DNA from: Actinomortierella ambigua | Taxonomy: Eukaryota > Mortierellomycota > Mortierellomycetes > Mortierellales > Mortierellaceae | Direction of reading: 5' to 3' | Length of the DNA: 64,000 nt | Assembly: GCA_016098155.1 (NCBI GenBank) | Contig: JAAAJB010000012.1 | Location: 1-64,000 of the forward strand | Part shown: positions 16,308-27,355 of the stretch, in pieces | How the letters are laid out: the number at the start of each line of letters is the position of its first letter | Position numbering within the stretch: the stretch's first letter is position 1 | Notes under the pieces: model-generated | The model's database searches: none | What the model was told of the DNA's origin: nothing | What the model saw: the letters and a program-made list of their open reading frames with translations, nothing else | Position numbers and translations under genes: made by a program

Positions 16308-19300
16308 TTTTTTCTCTCTTTTGCACATTGAGAACGGAATGATACTTGAGCACACCATTTCGCTTTTGTGTGTTTCTTTTGCCGAAAAGATGGCGAAGCC
16401 CACGGTGTTATCCAACGGCGCCTTCTTTTCTTCTTCCTATTCCCCTCTCTCCTTTGCTTGAAAATTGACATCAGGTGCCAGTCTCACTTTCTTGCTATCC
16501 TTCACCTGCCAAATACTTATGAGCAAAAGGCCTTGCGTTTTTTTTTGCTGTTAATGTTGATGCTGTTGTTTTGTCTCTTGTACGTCTATTAACTCGCGAA
16601 GAAACCACATGTCCATGGGGACGCGTCTTTTTTTTTGGAACCATTTGTTAGTGCCATTCCACGTCGCTGGCTGTATGAAGAGGATGAAGCATCAGGTAAA
16701 CCTTCTTGTTGTTGTCAACCATCGTGAACCATCTCAGGCAAGACGCGCTGAATAACGTATCTGACGCGGGGGGAGGGGAGGATTTGGAGTGGGAGGAAGA
16801 GTATGCGTGTGGAGAGGGGCTGTTGCTCAAAGGAGGGGAGGAGAGGAGGGAGAGGAGGAGGGAGGTGGGAGGATCGAAGTAAAGGGTGAAGGGAGGGGAA
16901 CGGGATGCCATAGAAAACAAAAATGGTCGCAGAGCAGAAGAGTCGAGTTTTTGTTAGACACTGACAGGGGAATAGGAGGGTGGCAAGGAGGTGTCGACAT
17001 GCCATCCAGAATCCACGAAGAGATGAAAAGAGCCATCCCCAATGGTCCCAACAACAACGCCTATTTTCCCGATCTTTTTTTCTATGGAGTCTGTTTACAT
17101 CTTCCACGATGGAGAGAGAGAGAGAGAGAGACAAGGGCAGGCCGGGAGGGTAATGTTGTCATCGATGGGCCGATCCCTCTCCTAGCCCGATGTAGTCCTC
17201 CCCCAAATACAACAGCACCCTCCCTTTGGTTTTTTATTGTTGGTTCATATGGTGAATGGGGGGGTGAGAAGATTAAGTGAGCATTGATTCCGGCCTATGC
17301 TAGTTAGGTCAACGACTAGAGGAAGGGTGGGCAGATAGGATATTTTTGACACTCATCCCTTTTCTCTTCCTGCTTATCGTACTCACAATCTCTCTCCAAT
17401 CGTGTGATTAACCTGACCAATGCACAATCAGGCGACGACGATGTCTTAGTAACAGTACCCAAGCGCGAGTGGGTGTATTGCTCCAACAGCAAACTTTCCA
17501 TGGATGTCAGTAAGTATCTCGCCACCCTATGTGTAACTCTCCCTAAAAGCCTAGGAAAAAAAAGATGTCACTCACCATATAGTACCTTGGACTCAATCAT
17601 AGAGTCTTTCGTGGTCATGAGCTGGAATCTTTTGTCGCCACGGCTATGCCACCCATTCCACCTTCACCACTGCTGCGATCAAGCCCATTTCGAGTGGAAC
17701 ACGCGAAGGGAGACCATCCTGAACCAGATTGTTTTCATGGATGCCGACATTATCTGCCTGCAGGAGATTGAGAAGCAGGACTTTGAAGATTACTTTGAGC
17801 CGCAGCTGGCACGCCTTGGCTACAGGTCCATTCATGCATACAAGACCAATCTATACGAGACCCGAGACGGCTGTGCCTTGTTCTACCGCGACAGGTACGA
17901 AACTGTTTCTGAGCATGTCATGCTTCTATTATTGAAGCAATCTCGTTAGACTCACCCCCTTATTTCCTTTTGGTTTTTTTTTATTGTACAACCTTCGACA
18001 GCCGTTTCGAGCTCAATGACCACCACATTCTGCGCTACAATCAAACAGATTTGGATGACGAGAAGAGACCGAGCATGGCGCGTGATACGGCCATCCGATT
18101 CAATCTTTTTCACAACCTGGCGATTGTCGCCTTGCTGAAGAACAGGCGTACACACCGCCTGGTGCAAATCGCCACCACTCATCTTCTGGCCGATCCAGCC
18201 TATCCAGACGCCAAGATGCTGCAGTCGGCTATTTTAGTATCCAAGCTAGAGGAGCTCAAAGCTAAAGCCTTGGCCGTGTATGGTCACTGCGGACATCCAG
18301 TCACGCACGTGACACGCCAGCACTCGCATATCCATCACTGCTACCATCCTGCCAACTATCGACCAATGGCACGTCTCGATAATAGGCAGCCCCGCCCAGC
18401 TTTATCATCGTCGCCCATGTCTACCGCAACAACGGCCCCAACGTTTAAACCCTGTCCAGCCCTCGACATCCCCACCGTGATTGCAGGCGACTTCAACTCG
18501 CTCCCTCACAGCTCCGTGATCAACTTTCTAAAGACGGGTCGGGTGGAGACGTCGCACTTTGGCGGGCACGATTTCGGCCGTTTCACGCGCAAGCCGCACA
18601 AGTTCCTGTACCACTCACTCGAGCTGGCCGACTGCTACAAGGACTCGACCTTGCCCTATACCAACGTCACCCGCAACTTTGAGGGAACTATTGACTACAT
18701 GCTCTTTGCCAAGAAATCGCTCTCCCTTGTTGGGTTCTTGGACCATCTTGAGAAGCTACCGGCTCCTTCTTCGATGACGGACGACCAGAAGAACCCGACC
18801 GCCAAAGGAGGAGGAGGAGGAGGAGGAGGAGCAGAAGGAGGAGGCGGCAGCAGCGGGCGATCCAAGATGAAGAAGAAGGTGGAGATCAAGGAGTCGATTG
18901 AAAATATCGGTCGACGCGGCCCACTGCAATTTGTGCTCCATCCAGACGAGGACGATGAGGATGACGGTGTCGATGTCGACCACGATGGCGATGATGATGA
19001 TGATGATGGCATGGACGACCAGTGCCAAAGTGAGGGCAGCGATCTGGAGGAGCCAACCATGTCGACTGACTCTCATGGTGAGATGAGCGGTGTCGGAGAC
19101 GACGACAGTAGTGGGTCGGATGCCGATCAAGAAGGCATGGATCTTGGCCTCCGGTCGACTTTTACGCCTACTACCATTTGGTCATCTTTGACCCCACTTC
19201 AACAGCAGCGTCTGATTCTAGCCAGTCGAACCTATAGCACCACGCCGCAGGCAGGAACAGCTACCTCGGCTATAGCAACAACAACAAAAACAGCAACAGC

Positions 19301-19565
19301 AACAGCAACAGCAGTAGCAGCAGCAGCAGCAGGTACCAAAGGTCAGCCTCACTTTGCAACCACGGCAGCACCAGCTGCTGGTGCCACCAACGCCCCAGCA
19401 ACCGCCACTGCCGCTGTTTCTGCTAGATACCCTTTACCAACAATGCCTAGCCAGTACTTTCCGTCCGACCATCTCCCTCTCGCCGCCGTGTTCAAGGAAC
19501 GTGACATGACAGTCTGCTGCTGTTCACAGTCATGCCGTCGTCGCACAGACGATCCCATGCTGTGA
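15445..19565 (+). CDS. CCR4/Ngl-type endonuclease-exonuclease-phosphatase domain nuclease
   Basis: Exons 15445-16160, 16652-16695, 17432-17509, 17603-17894 and 18002-19565 encode 897 residues. The frame closes only if the 44-nt exon 2 (AIPRRWLYEEDEAS) is included. Exon 1 encodes a disordered N-terminus rich in Ala, Gly and His (HHHH runs). The catalytic domain starts at about 280: VVMSWNLLSP (Asn), ICLQEIEK (metal-binding Glu), QIATTHLLADP, VIAGDFNSLP (Asp/Asn) and SDHLPLAAVF (C-terminal Asp-His). The order matches CCR4, nocturnin, Angel and yeast Ngl proteins, which remove poly(A) or process rRNA 3' ends. No leucine-rich repeats are present, so it is Ngl/Angel-like more than canonical Ccr4. 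A large low-complexity insert (Gly-rich, acidic, then Ala/Thr/Gln) sits just before the SDH motif (about 18790-19440). Confidence 0.85.
16277..16304. repeat. (GT)14 microsatellite
   Basis: A perfect GT dinucleotide run lies in intron 1 of the CCR4/Ngl-like gene and is followed by a T tract. Confidence 0.95.
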
Positions 19566-19984
19566 TCTCTCTGCCGTTGTTGGTTTCTTTCTTTGAAAAG
19601 CCGTGTGGGCGGGTGGGAGGAAAAAAAAAGGACTCCAATATCCCTAGTCATTTCTTCTTTTTTTTTCTTCTCTTGTATTTTCCACAGCCCTTTCATATTG
19701 TACCATAGTTTCGAGTGTTGGTTTAGTAGGAATTATTTTTCTTGTCTTTTTTTTGGTTAAAAAAAAAAAAGAAGACTTCACAGCCCTATTTTTGTTTGAA
19801 ACTGTCAATATACGACGCAATAGGAGGGGGCGGCGCCATGATATGGCCATGAAGTATCGACGAGGAAAACAGCAAAATGTACAGTCAAAGAAAGCAATTT
19901 AAGTAGGTCTATTCATCCTTCTCCTCAACATCCCCCCCCCTCCTCGTCCCCTCTCCTCCCACCTCTTCCTTTTCCCCTCTGTTC
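19566..19984. other. Convergent intergenic region
   Basis: About 0.4 kb separate the stops of the CCR4/Ngl-like gene (+) and SEC12 (-). It contains several A and T homopolymers and a C-rich patch near 19930, and should hold the 3' ends of both transcripts. No gene seen. Confidence 0.5.
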
Positions 19985-22573
19985 TTAAAGGTGACCATAA
20001 TTCTGGTAGACCTGAATCGCAAACGCCAAGAAGATGAAGAGCAAGGCCAGGACGAGGTACAAAAAGTTGTGGTTCTTGGGGAAGACCTTGGGCACGAGCA
20101 CGATCCGACACTTGGCATCAGCCGAGCCCGTCACCAGCAACGACGCATCGCTCGAGAACGCCATCGAGATCACGGGCAGGTCGTGCGCGTCGGCGATGGT
20201 CATCAGCACTTGCAACGACTTTGCGCTGCAGATCCGGATCCCTTGGTCTGCTGATCCAAATGCAATCAACTTGCCATCCGGACTATGGGATAGTGAGTGG
20301 GTGGGATATATATTTTTTTTGATTGTTTGGATTGATTGATTGATTGATTGGGGATAATACAGATAATTCACGGTTAGTGTTATCAAGGCGGAAAGCTTTC
20401 AAGTCATTCACCCCATTATTGTCAATCTGTCTACATCTGGAGAGAGCTCTATTACCTTAATGTGCAGCTGGTGATAGGACGTGGTCCTACTGTCATGGTC
20501 CGGATGCGGGCCCACCGGGTCGTGTCCCAGATGCAGACAAACGGTTTCTGTCTTGGGGGTCCATTGACGACCGTGTACAGAACATTGCTAAACGGGCCAC
20601 GGCCAAACCGACACGCCCGGAAACTAAACTTCTTCTTGCTGTGCACTGGGTTTGTAATCACTTCCAGAACTTTTCCTGTCTCTGTCGAGACAATCCACAT
20701 GTTTTGCTCTGAGACCACTGCCATCTATGTGGATGACGCCCCACCACCACCACCACCACCACCACAAGAAAGATGGAAAGAAACAAAGGAATAAAAAAAG
20801 GGAGGTTCTTAAAGTTAGTATTCTCTCACTCTCTCTCGAGGTGGGAGGCATTGATAATGTCATGTATAATACTGTAGGAGTGGAACACTCAGGATTACCT
20901 TAGAATCATCCTCTGAAAAGTCGATATCCAGAATTTCGTGTCCCTTCATCTGGGTCGCTGGTCTGTGTGCAGTGAGCGAAGGATACTTGAGCATGGCAAT
21001 CTAAGAAGGGAACAAAAGGGAGAATATACGATATGAGAAGGATGAAAAACACTTGCTGGTGTGTCGAGATACCGAGTTCTTTTTCTTCATAACCTCTGTT
21101 GTCACATACAACTCCGTCGGTGCCTCCAGTGGCTAGTAATGTTCCTGCTCTGTTGAAGCGCACCACTTTCTGGTAATCATCTGGATTCCTGCTGGTCAAT
21201 GTGTTCTTTTTGTGAATAGGTGAGATTCTAAATAGAAAAAGAGTTGGGGAAAGAGAAATACGGTCGTTAGGGAGGGGGAGTATTTTTGTCCGCAAGATAA
21301 AGAGGGTCTCCATATGAGATCTTTCAACCCATCAGCAATAAAAAGCGTAAAACATACGCATCACTGGCCAACTGAAAGACGCGACAGTTTTCGTTTTCTC
21401 CCGCCTTGATCTTGTTGTTGGAGCTATTGATGCCAAATGCAGCTGTATCTTCCTACATGTCGGAAGAGAAAAAAAAAAGCAACAACGGGAGAGTAACGAG
21501 TTGTGAGAAACATGTGGATAGGGGGGGGGGAGTGAAAGAGTTAAAGAGTTCGATCCAGGTATAGGACAAGTAGGTGACTTCCACTCCAACTTTGCAGTCC
21601 ACATGCCATCTTGTTGAGCACGAAAGAATCAATAAAGAGCATGTGAAAGTTCCAACACCCGAGCAAATTAAAGGGGAGAGAGGAGGGGGGAGGGAAGGGT
21701 GTGAAACGGCCGAACAAAAAAAAATCCAAAAGGACATGGAATTCCTTTTTTTTTTTTCTGTTGGTAGACGCGAAAACCATGTTTGATAACGATCCCAACG
21801 CGGAGAGGGGAGAACACAGACACACACATGTACACTTTATGCACACGCACGATCTGTTTAACACTTGATAAGCCAATGAACGTGCACCAAATCTACAAAC
21901 CTTTGGGTGGACATTGATCGACATGGGAGCATCTTCTTCACGGCTGAGTTCTCGCTCGATCAAGAGGTCCAGCTTTTTTTCGGTTCGGTCTACTTTGTAA
22001 ATCGCCTATATATATTGCCCAAGATCCAGACAATGAGAGGTGGTGAGAGGGAAAAGGGAAAAAAAAAGGTCACGGTACGTGCAGGGTTAGCGCGCGTAAA
22101 AGTCAGCCAGGTTATTGGACAGAGCAGTAGTTTGACTATTGCTGACGGAAGCGATTATTAAAGCTGTCAAGTCAGGGACATGTACAAGTGCTCTGCAAAG
22201 TTGCTAGAGGGATGAGGTGGTGGTGGAAAGGATGGGAAGGGGGGGGGGGAAATGCCGTCAGCAGTTGATACTGCCATTGTTACGTTGAATCACAACACCG
22301 TCATCCGTTATTGCCTCGAGAACTCCTTTACAGGTTCGAGTGAGGAGTGAGTTGGCGAGTGAGTGTAAGTGTGTCGAAGCAGGAGGGAAAGACAACGGGG
22401 AGTGCAGAGAATGCAAAGGTGGTAATCGCAGCATGCACCGGCCAACATACAATCTTGTTTTTGACGCCAGAGTTGCCTGGTCCGCCGCCGCCGCCAATGA
22501 TCAGGTTGTCGTCATGAGTGAAGCCCACACAGTAGATGGGAATGCCCATCGAGTGGCTAAAGTGGTTGGGCAT
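19985..22573 (-). CDS. SEC12: Sec12/PREB, Sar1 guanine nucleotide exchange factor
   Basis: Minus-strand exons 22573-22451, 22005-21901, 21452-21358, 21188-21110, 21000-20899, 20724-20456 and 20282-19985 encode 356 residues. The start MPNHFSHSMGIPIYCVGF leads to the Sec12 signature GGGGPGNSGVKNKI, then IYKVDRTEKKLDLL. The potassium-binding loop follows as GINSSNNKIKAGENENCRVF. WD-like blades follow (VVRFNRAGTLLATGGTDGVV; DGKLIAFGSADQGIRI; FSSDASLLVTGSADAKCRI). A single C-terminal transmembrane helix (LYLVLALLFIFLAFAIQVY) ends the protein with a very short lumenal tail. Sec12 loads GTP onto Sar1 at the ER to start COPII coat assembly. Exon 4 has a CAGCAG acceptor, so one extra Arg codon is possible (start 21191). 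Intron 1 is 438 nt. Confidence 0.92.
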
Positions 22574-22982
22574 GGCTGGATAGAGCGTTGCTAACGAGAG
22601 GGTGCGAGCGAAGAATGAATGTGAAAGAGAAGAAAGAGAGAGAGTGTGTGTGTGTGTCTGTTTCTGTGTGAATGGGAGATGGCAGGTCTCGGTAAAAGTG
22701 TGAGTCTGTAAGATAATAGGGTGGGTGGAAGGAAAAGAAAGAAGTTTCACAAAAAAATGGTTGAGGCCAACATCGGGCTTGACTTCTTTTTTCAAGGCAG
22801 GGAGAGGGGGGGGGCGAAGGCGCATGCAGCTCAGTCGCGCATATGTGGACAGGGGTGAGGTAGAGGGCCGACATAGCCGTGTACCGCAAAGACAGAAAGC
22901 AAAAAAAAAAGAGATATATAGAAGAACTTTGCGATTCGCGTGTCAACGTGGCCCCACCGTAGCCTTCTTTTTATTCTGTTTC
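22574..22982. other. Intergenic, upstream of SEC12
   Basis: About 0.4 kb between the LAMTOR3 stop and the SEC12 start, both on the minus strand. It should hold the SEC12 promoter. It contains short GA and GT runs (about 22627-22660) and a purine-rich patch. No gene seen. Confidence 0.45.
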
Positions 22983-24021
22983 TCATGCATCCAACGTGCT
23001 CCTCTGAGTCAATGCCAGCGCAATTTCTTCCACTACACTCTCCAGATCATGTCCCAATTCGAGCAATAGGCCTATGGTGGAAAGAAATGGATAGAGAGAG
23101 AGAGAGACACGGAAGCACAATTGCGAGCTTAGATGGCGATCCAACATCCAAACAAGCTCCTGTCATATAACCCTGCATGCTTCGTGTGCCCCTACCAGTG
23201 TTGGCTTCGCTGCTGGCCACAAACGTGGTGATCAGAGGCGAGTGGTTGAATTGGACGAGCTGGTATCCTTCAAACACTCCCACAATCGACTTGTTCTTCT
23301 TCAGTCCAAGCTTGGACGCCTATATGATCCATCCCATGTAGAGGAGAAGAAAAACATATAAAGAAAAGATAAAGCTAAGTAACATCCCTTTAAGAAAGAG
23401 TCCAGATCAGTCACCCCCCTTCAGTCCTTTCTATAGAATTACCTGATCACTTGCCAGCGCAAATGTGCATCCCAGAGCAGACTCTGTGAAGGGTAGCGGA
23501 CAGTCTGGTGCCGTGGCTACACTCCAAAAGGAAAAGGCAAGATAAGATATGAGGCTCTATTTTCGTGCGGACGGGTTGAAAAAAACTTGCTGGAAACATC
23601 GCCTATCGCGCAACGCGCGTTTACTTTACCTTTGAGAAGAACGACACCATCCCGATCCGTGACTATGGCTGAGTAGAGACCATCCACCCTATGTGTGTAC
23701 CCCAAAGGAAGAAGATCATGGGGTTATATTGATCAGGACATTGTTATGGAATGTCTATACGACCATGATAAACGTAGTATGGAGCTGTTCCTCTTTGACA
23801 ATCGAGGAAGACCCAGATTCCACGAGACTTGATTGTCTCTCAGTGTCCAGATAAGTGAAGGCGGTACCTGGTCAAGAGCTTTTCAAAATGAGCAACAAGT
23901 TCCTGGTAATGAGAGGGCGGAGAAGTAAGAGGAAGAGCATTCATTAGCAACACTGTGGCATTAGAGCACTTCATGGAATCAACAAGTAGTGAACCATGCT
24001 TAGCCTCTTTACATCGGCCAT
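22983..24021 (-). CDS. LAMTOR3: LAMTOR3/MP1, Ragulator roadblock subunit
   Basis: Minus-strand exons 24021-24013, 23902-23868, 23688-23630, 23516-23443, 23319-23196 and 23071-22983 encode 129 residues. The sequence reads MADELVAHFEKLLTRVDGLY, then AIVTDRDGVVLLK, PFTESALGCTFALASDQ, ASKLGLKKNKSIVGVFEGYQ, LVQFNHSPLITTFVASSEAN and a C-terminal helix LLLELGHDLESVVEEIALAL. This follows human LAMTOR3 (124 residues) almost block by block. LAMTOR3 is a roadblock/longin-fold scaffold in Ragulator, which anchors Rag GTPases and TORC1 on the vacuole or lysosome. The first exon is only nine nucleotides (Met-Ala-Asp); it is chosen because the main exon 2 has no Met, its donor GTAAAG is good, and MAD is the family start. 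All joins keep the frame. Confidence 0.88.
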
Positions 24022-24059
24022 TTGCACAGAGAAGGAAAGAATCAAGTCGAGGCACAATG

Positions 24060-24190
24060 GAAAGAGGGAGAGAGAGTGAGAGATTCGCAGCAAATGTGTG
24101 CCCAAGGTCGAGGCACAGAGAGAGAGAGAGAAAGAGAGAGGGGAGCAAGGAGCGAGGTAGAGAGAGTGTACGTGTGAGAGAGAATTGAGT
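24060..24190. repeat. GA-rich purine tract
   Basis: Long interrupted (GA)n runs cover this stretch, with a nearly pure run around 24116-24140. It lies between the divergent LAMTOR3 and pantothenate kinase genes and faces a CT-rich arm at 24418-24482. Confidence 0.85.
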
Positions 24191-24417
24191 TGGCAGACAA
24201 AGTGGAAGAGGAAAGTTTAAATGGTCATGAAAAAAGGGCACACACACACACTCACACCCGCTCAACTTGCATTGGGGGGAGGACAGAGAGGACACTGAGA
24301 GAGATTGTGAAGGAGAGTTTGTACCCACAACGTCTTTGTTCCACTCTCTGCCCCATACTTTTTTTCTTCTTCTCTTTTCTTCTGTCCTTCGCAGCCGACC
24401 TACTCGTCCTTCCCTTC

Positions 24418-24482
24418 CTTCACTCTCTCGCTCTCTCCTCTTTCGCTCTCTTTCTCTCTCTCTCTCTCTCGCTCTCTCCACT
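24418..24482. repeat. CT-rich pyrimidine tract
   Basis: Interrupted (CT)n/(TC)n runs, complementary in composition to the GA-rich tract 300 nt upstream. Confidence 0.85.
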
Positions 24483-24638
24483 CTCTCCCTCCCTTCCCTC
24501 CACCCCCAGACACAACTGTTCATTGGCGGCCCAGCGCTGTGTGGACGCATCCCCTTTTTCTTTCCCACCTCTTCTCATTCACCGAATCAACTTCCGTCGC
24601 TCAAGGGCCCTTCTCCCCACTCTCCATACAGCTACCCA

Positions 24639-27355
24639 ATGCCCACTATGACCATGAATCTTGTCGGTGCCTCCATCTGCGATGAAGAGATCATTGTGCA
24701 AGGCGAAGCCAGAGACATTCAATTGCCCAACACCGAGGACGTCTCGCAGATCTCGGTCGATGTATGTCTTCTACCACAGCACCTTCCCCCCTCTTTGAAG
24801 CCAGCAGACATCACTTCCCCAAACTGTTTTTGCTTCTACAACTTTTGACTCTTATGTTCTCATGGCCACAGAGGTTCCCTGTGAACGACTTTCTACTTTG
24901 TGTGTGTGTGTGTGTGTGTGTTTCCCTTCGAGAGAACATGAGCGAGATGACGGTGTTAAAAGGACGGATCCTGATCCGGTCTACCTGGTCAATTGTACTC
25001 ATCTTTGCATCCCATGTTTCTTCTACAGGTTGGCGGATCGCTTGCCAAGGTCGTCTACTTCTCACGTCGATCAGGTACCAAAGGAGGCCGCCTCAACTTT
25101 CGCAAGTTTGAGACTGAAAAGATTGACGACTGCATTGCCTTCATCAGTCGCTTGCTCGATGAGTCTCGGACACACCGTCCGGGCCACGAGTTTGTCATCA
25201 AGGCCACTGGCGGAGGAGCACACCTGTACTACGAACGGTTCAAAGAGAGGCTTCAAGTGCGCATTGAGAAGGAAGACGAGATGGAGTGCTTGATCACAGG
25301 TACCGTTTTTTTTTTGTTCTTGGTGGTGTTGTCACTGTCAGACTCTAGGTCTGGGGTAAAGTGACTCTCTGGGTGAACAAAGTTCATTAACTTTTTTATC
25401 TCCCCTCTCGTACTCTGACTCTTCTGGCTATTTCGCTCACCCGATGCGATTCGTTTCAACGCCTATACCTTATTTACCCTTTCATCGGTCTTTGTTCTCC
25501 ATTACTCCCGCTCTTCCGGGCGCCGTTGACGCTGACGGCGTTCATGTGTGTGTGTGTGTGTGTCAACAGGCCTCAACTTCCTCATCACCGAGATCCCCTT
25601 TGAGGTCTTCACCTACAGCGAGACGAACCCAATGTGTTTCGAAGAGACCCCTGCCGATCCGTTTCCATACATGGTAGGACGAAGCCTAACGGAATGATGG
25701 CCTGACTATAAGATGGCCTGATCTGATGTCACCCTCCTATCACCTACTCTTATCAGTTCTCTCATGCTGCTCTCGGTCGCTTTTTCTATTCTCTCTTCTC
25801 TCTCTTGTAGCTGGTCAACATCGGCTCTGGTGTGAGGTACGCTCAGGTTTTCGTTTCTCTCTCCCTCTCTCTATCCCACCACGCTATGGGCGGCTGACTA
25901 AAGCGGACACTGCGCATCTCTTGTCCAATGGGTTCATTGTTCGAGGAGTAACTGCTCCATTTTTGGGCTAGCCATTGTTCACCGACCCCGATACACACAC
26001 ACGTACACATGATCGACGAGAGAGGGCAAGGTTGCAAGGCGTACTAACACGGACCTCTTGCTCTCTCGTCTCGCTCTCTTGCTCTCCCGGGCCGAGTAGC
26101 ATCCTCAAAGTGACGAGCGCCACGACCTTTGAACGTATCAGCGGTACCTCGGTATGTGCTTCGATTTACAACCCCCCCCCCCATGCAACCAGTTATTCTT
26201 ATATGCAGGGACCAACACAGCGTTGGGAAGGTAGATCAATTCTTTTTGGATTTTATGATCTTATCACTGTTTTGCTCACAGAAAAACAAATCCATCTGGA
26301 CATTTTTTTTCTCCGAAACAGCTCGGTGGCGGCACGCTCTGGGGACTCCTTTCCCTTCTTACAGGAGCCAAGACCTTCGATGGTAATTCTCGACTTTTTT
26401 TTTGACTTCTTTTACGTGTGTGGGCGTGTTTTTTAGCTGCGCCTGTGCTGTCTCTGTCTCAGCCATAGGCACAGTCTTTTGCTAACCTGATTGAGTTGTA
26501 TCCCACGTTGGTTGCTTCGTAACATGGGTCGATAGAAATGCTGGAGGCAAGCCAGGAAGGCGACAACCGAAACGTCGACATGCTGGTAGGCGATATTTAC
26601 GGCACAGACTACTCCAAGGTTGGGCTCAAATCATCGACAATAGCCTCTTCCATGGGTAAGGTCTTTAAGAAGAATGTCGACAAGCGCCAGTTCCGACCCG
26701 AGGATATTTCGCGGTCACTCTTGTACATGGTCAGGTACGAAGGACAATCAATACCTAGCATACTCCTCTCCTTGCATGGATGGCGTGTATGTTTTGAAGA
26801 CCAAAAATATACTACTTTTATTGCTCACCATAGTCTTCTTTCACATCCTCTTCCATTCCTTTAGTAACAACATTGGGCAGATTGCATACCTCAACGCACA
26901 AGCACATGGCCTCAAGAAGATCTACTTTGGTGGCTGCTTTATCCGAGGTATGACAGAGCGTTGATGAGAGAAGATGAAAAGACAATGAATGATGGTTGAG
27001 GATGCTTGAAAGCGAGATTTTAATGTTGTTCCTTGCTGCTTGGGTATTGCACCCTTTAGGACACCCAGTGACCATGAACACATTGTCGTATGCGATCAAC
27101 TTTTGGTCCAAGGGCACGATGAAGGCTCTGTTCCTGCGCCATGAGGGCTTCCTCGGCGCCGTTGGCGCGTTCATGAAGCATCGTTCATCGCGTCGCAACT
27201 CGCGGTCCTTTACCGTCCCAGAGATGCTGCACCAGAAACTCACCGGCGTGGAGAACCCGCCCGATGTCGAAACTACCCTTGCGCAGGATACCCTGGATGT
27301 CGATGCCACCGAGGATGGCTCGACATCTTCGTCTTCTACCTCTGAAAAGTCTTGA
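24639..27355 (+). CDS. Pantothenate kinase (eukaryotic type II)
   Basis: Nine exons (24639-24761, 25029-25299, 25570-25673, 25811-25836, 26101-26152, 26322-26382, 26536-26734, 26865-26947, 27060-27355) encode 404 residues. Motifs of the eukaryotic PanK ASKHA fold are present: [13 protein letters not shown] (phosphate 1), [26 protein letters not shown] (phosphate 2), [19 protein letters not shown], and a C-terminal block with [15 protein letters not shown] and [16 protein letters not shown]. The enzyme phosphorylates pantothenate with ATP, the first and usually rate-setting step of coenzyme A synthesis. Exon 4 is only 26 nt. Introns 1 and 2 each carry a GT microsatellite; the one in intron 2 sits directly before the 3' splice site. 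A Ser-rich acidic tail closes the protein. Confidence 0.93.
24900..24921. repeat. (GT)11 microsatellite
   Basis: A perfect GT run in intron 1 of the pantothenate kinase gene. Confidence 0.95.

Larger units (their letters stand above)
24022..24638. promoter_or_regulatory. Divergent promoter region, LAMTOR3/PanK
   Basis: The 0.6 kb between two divergent starts contains a purine-rich arm (24060-24190), a short CA run (24239-24250) and a pyrimidine-rich arm (24405-24500). No TATA box or defined factor site is assigned. Confidence 0.45.

Noticed and set aside
22258..22340. Possible extra Sec12 exon encoding AITDDGVVIQRNNG in intron 1
   Set aside because: Its length (43 nt with best borders) breaks the frame, and the direct join of NKI to AIYKVDRT matches the family.
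24190..24651. Open frame through the CT-rich promoter
   Set aside because: Simple-sequence translation with no domain; the PanK start at 24639 is supported by the downstream motif chain.
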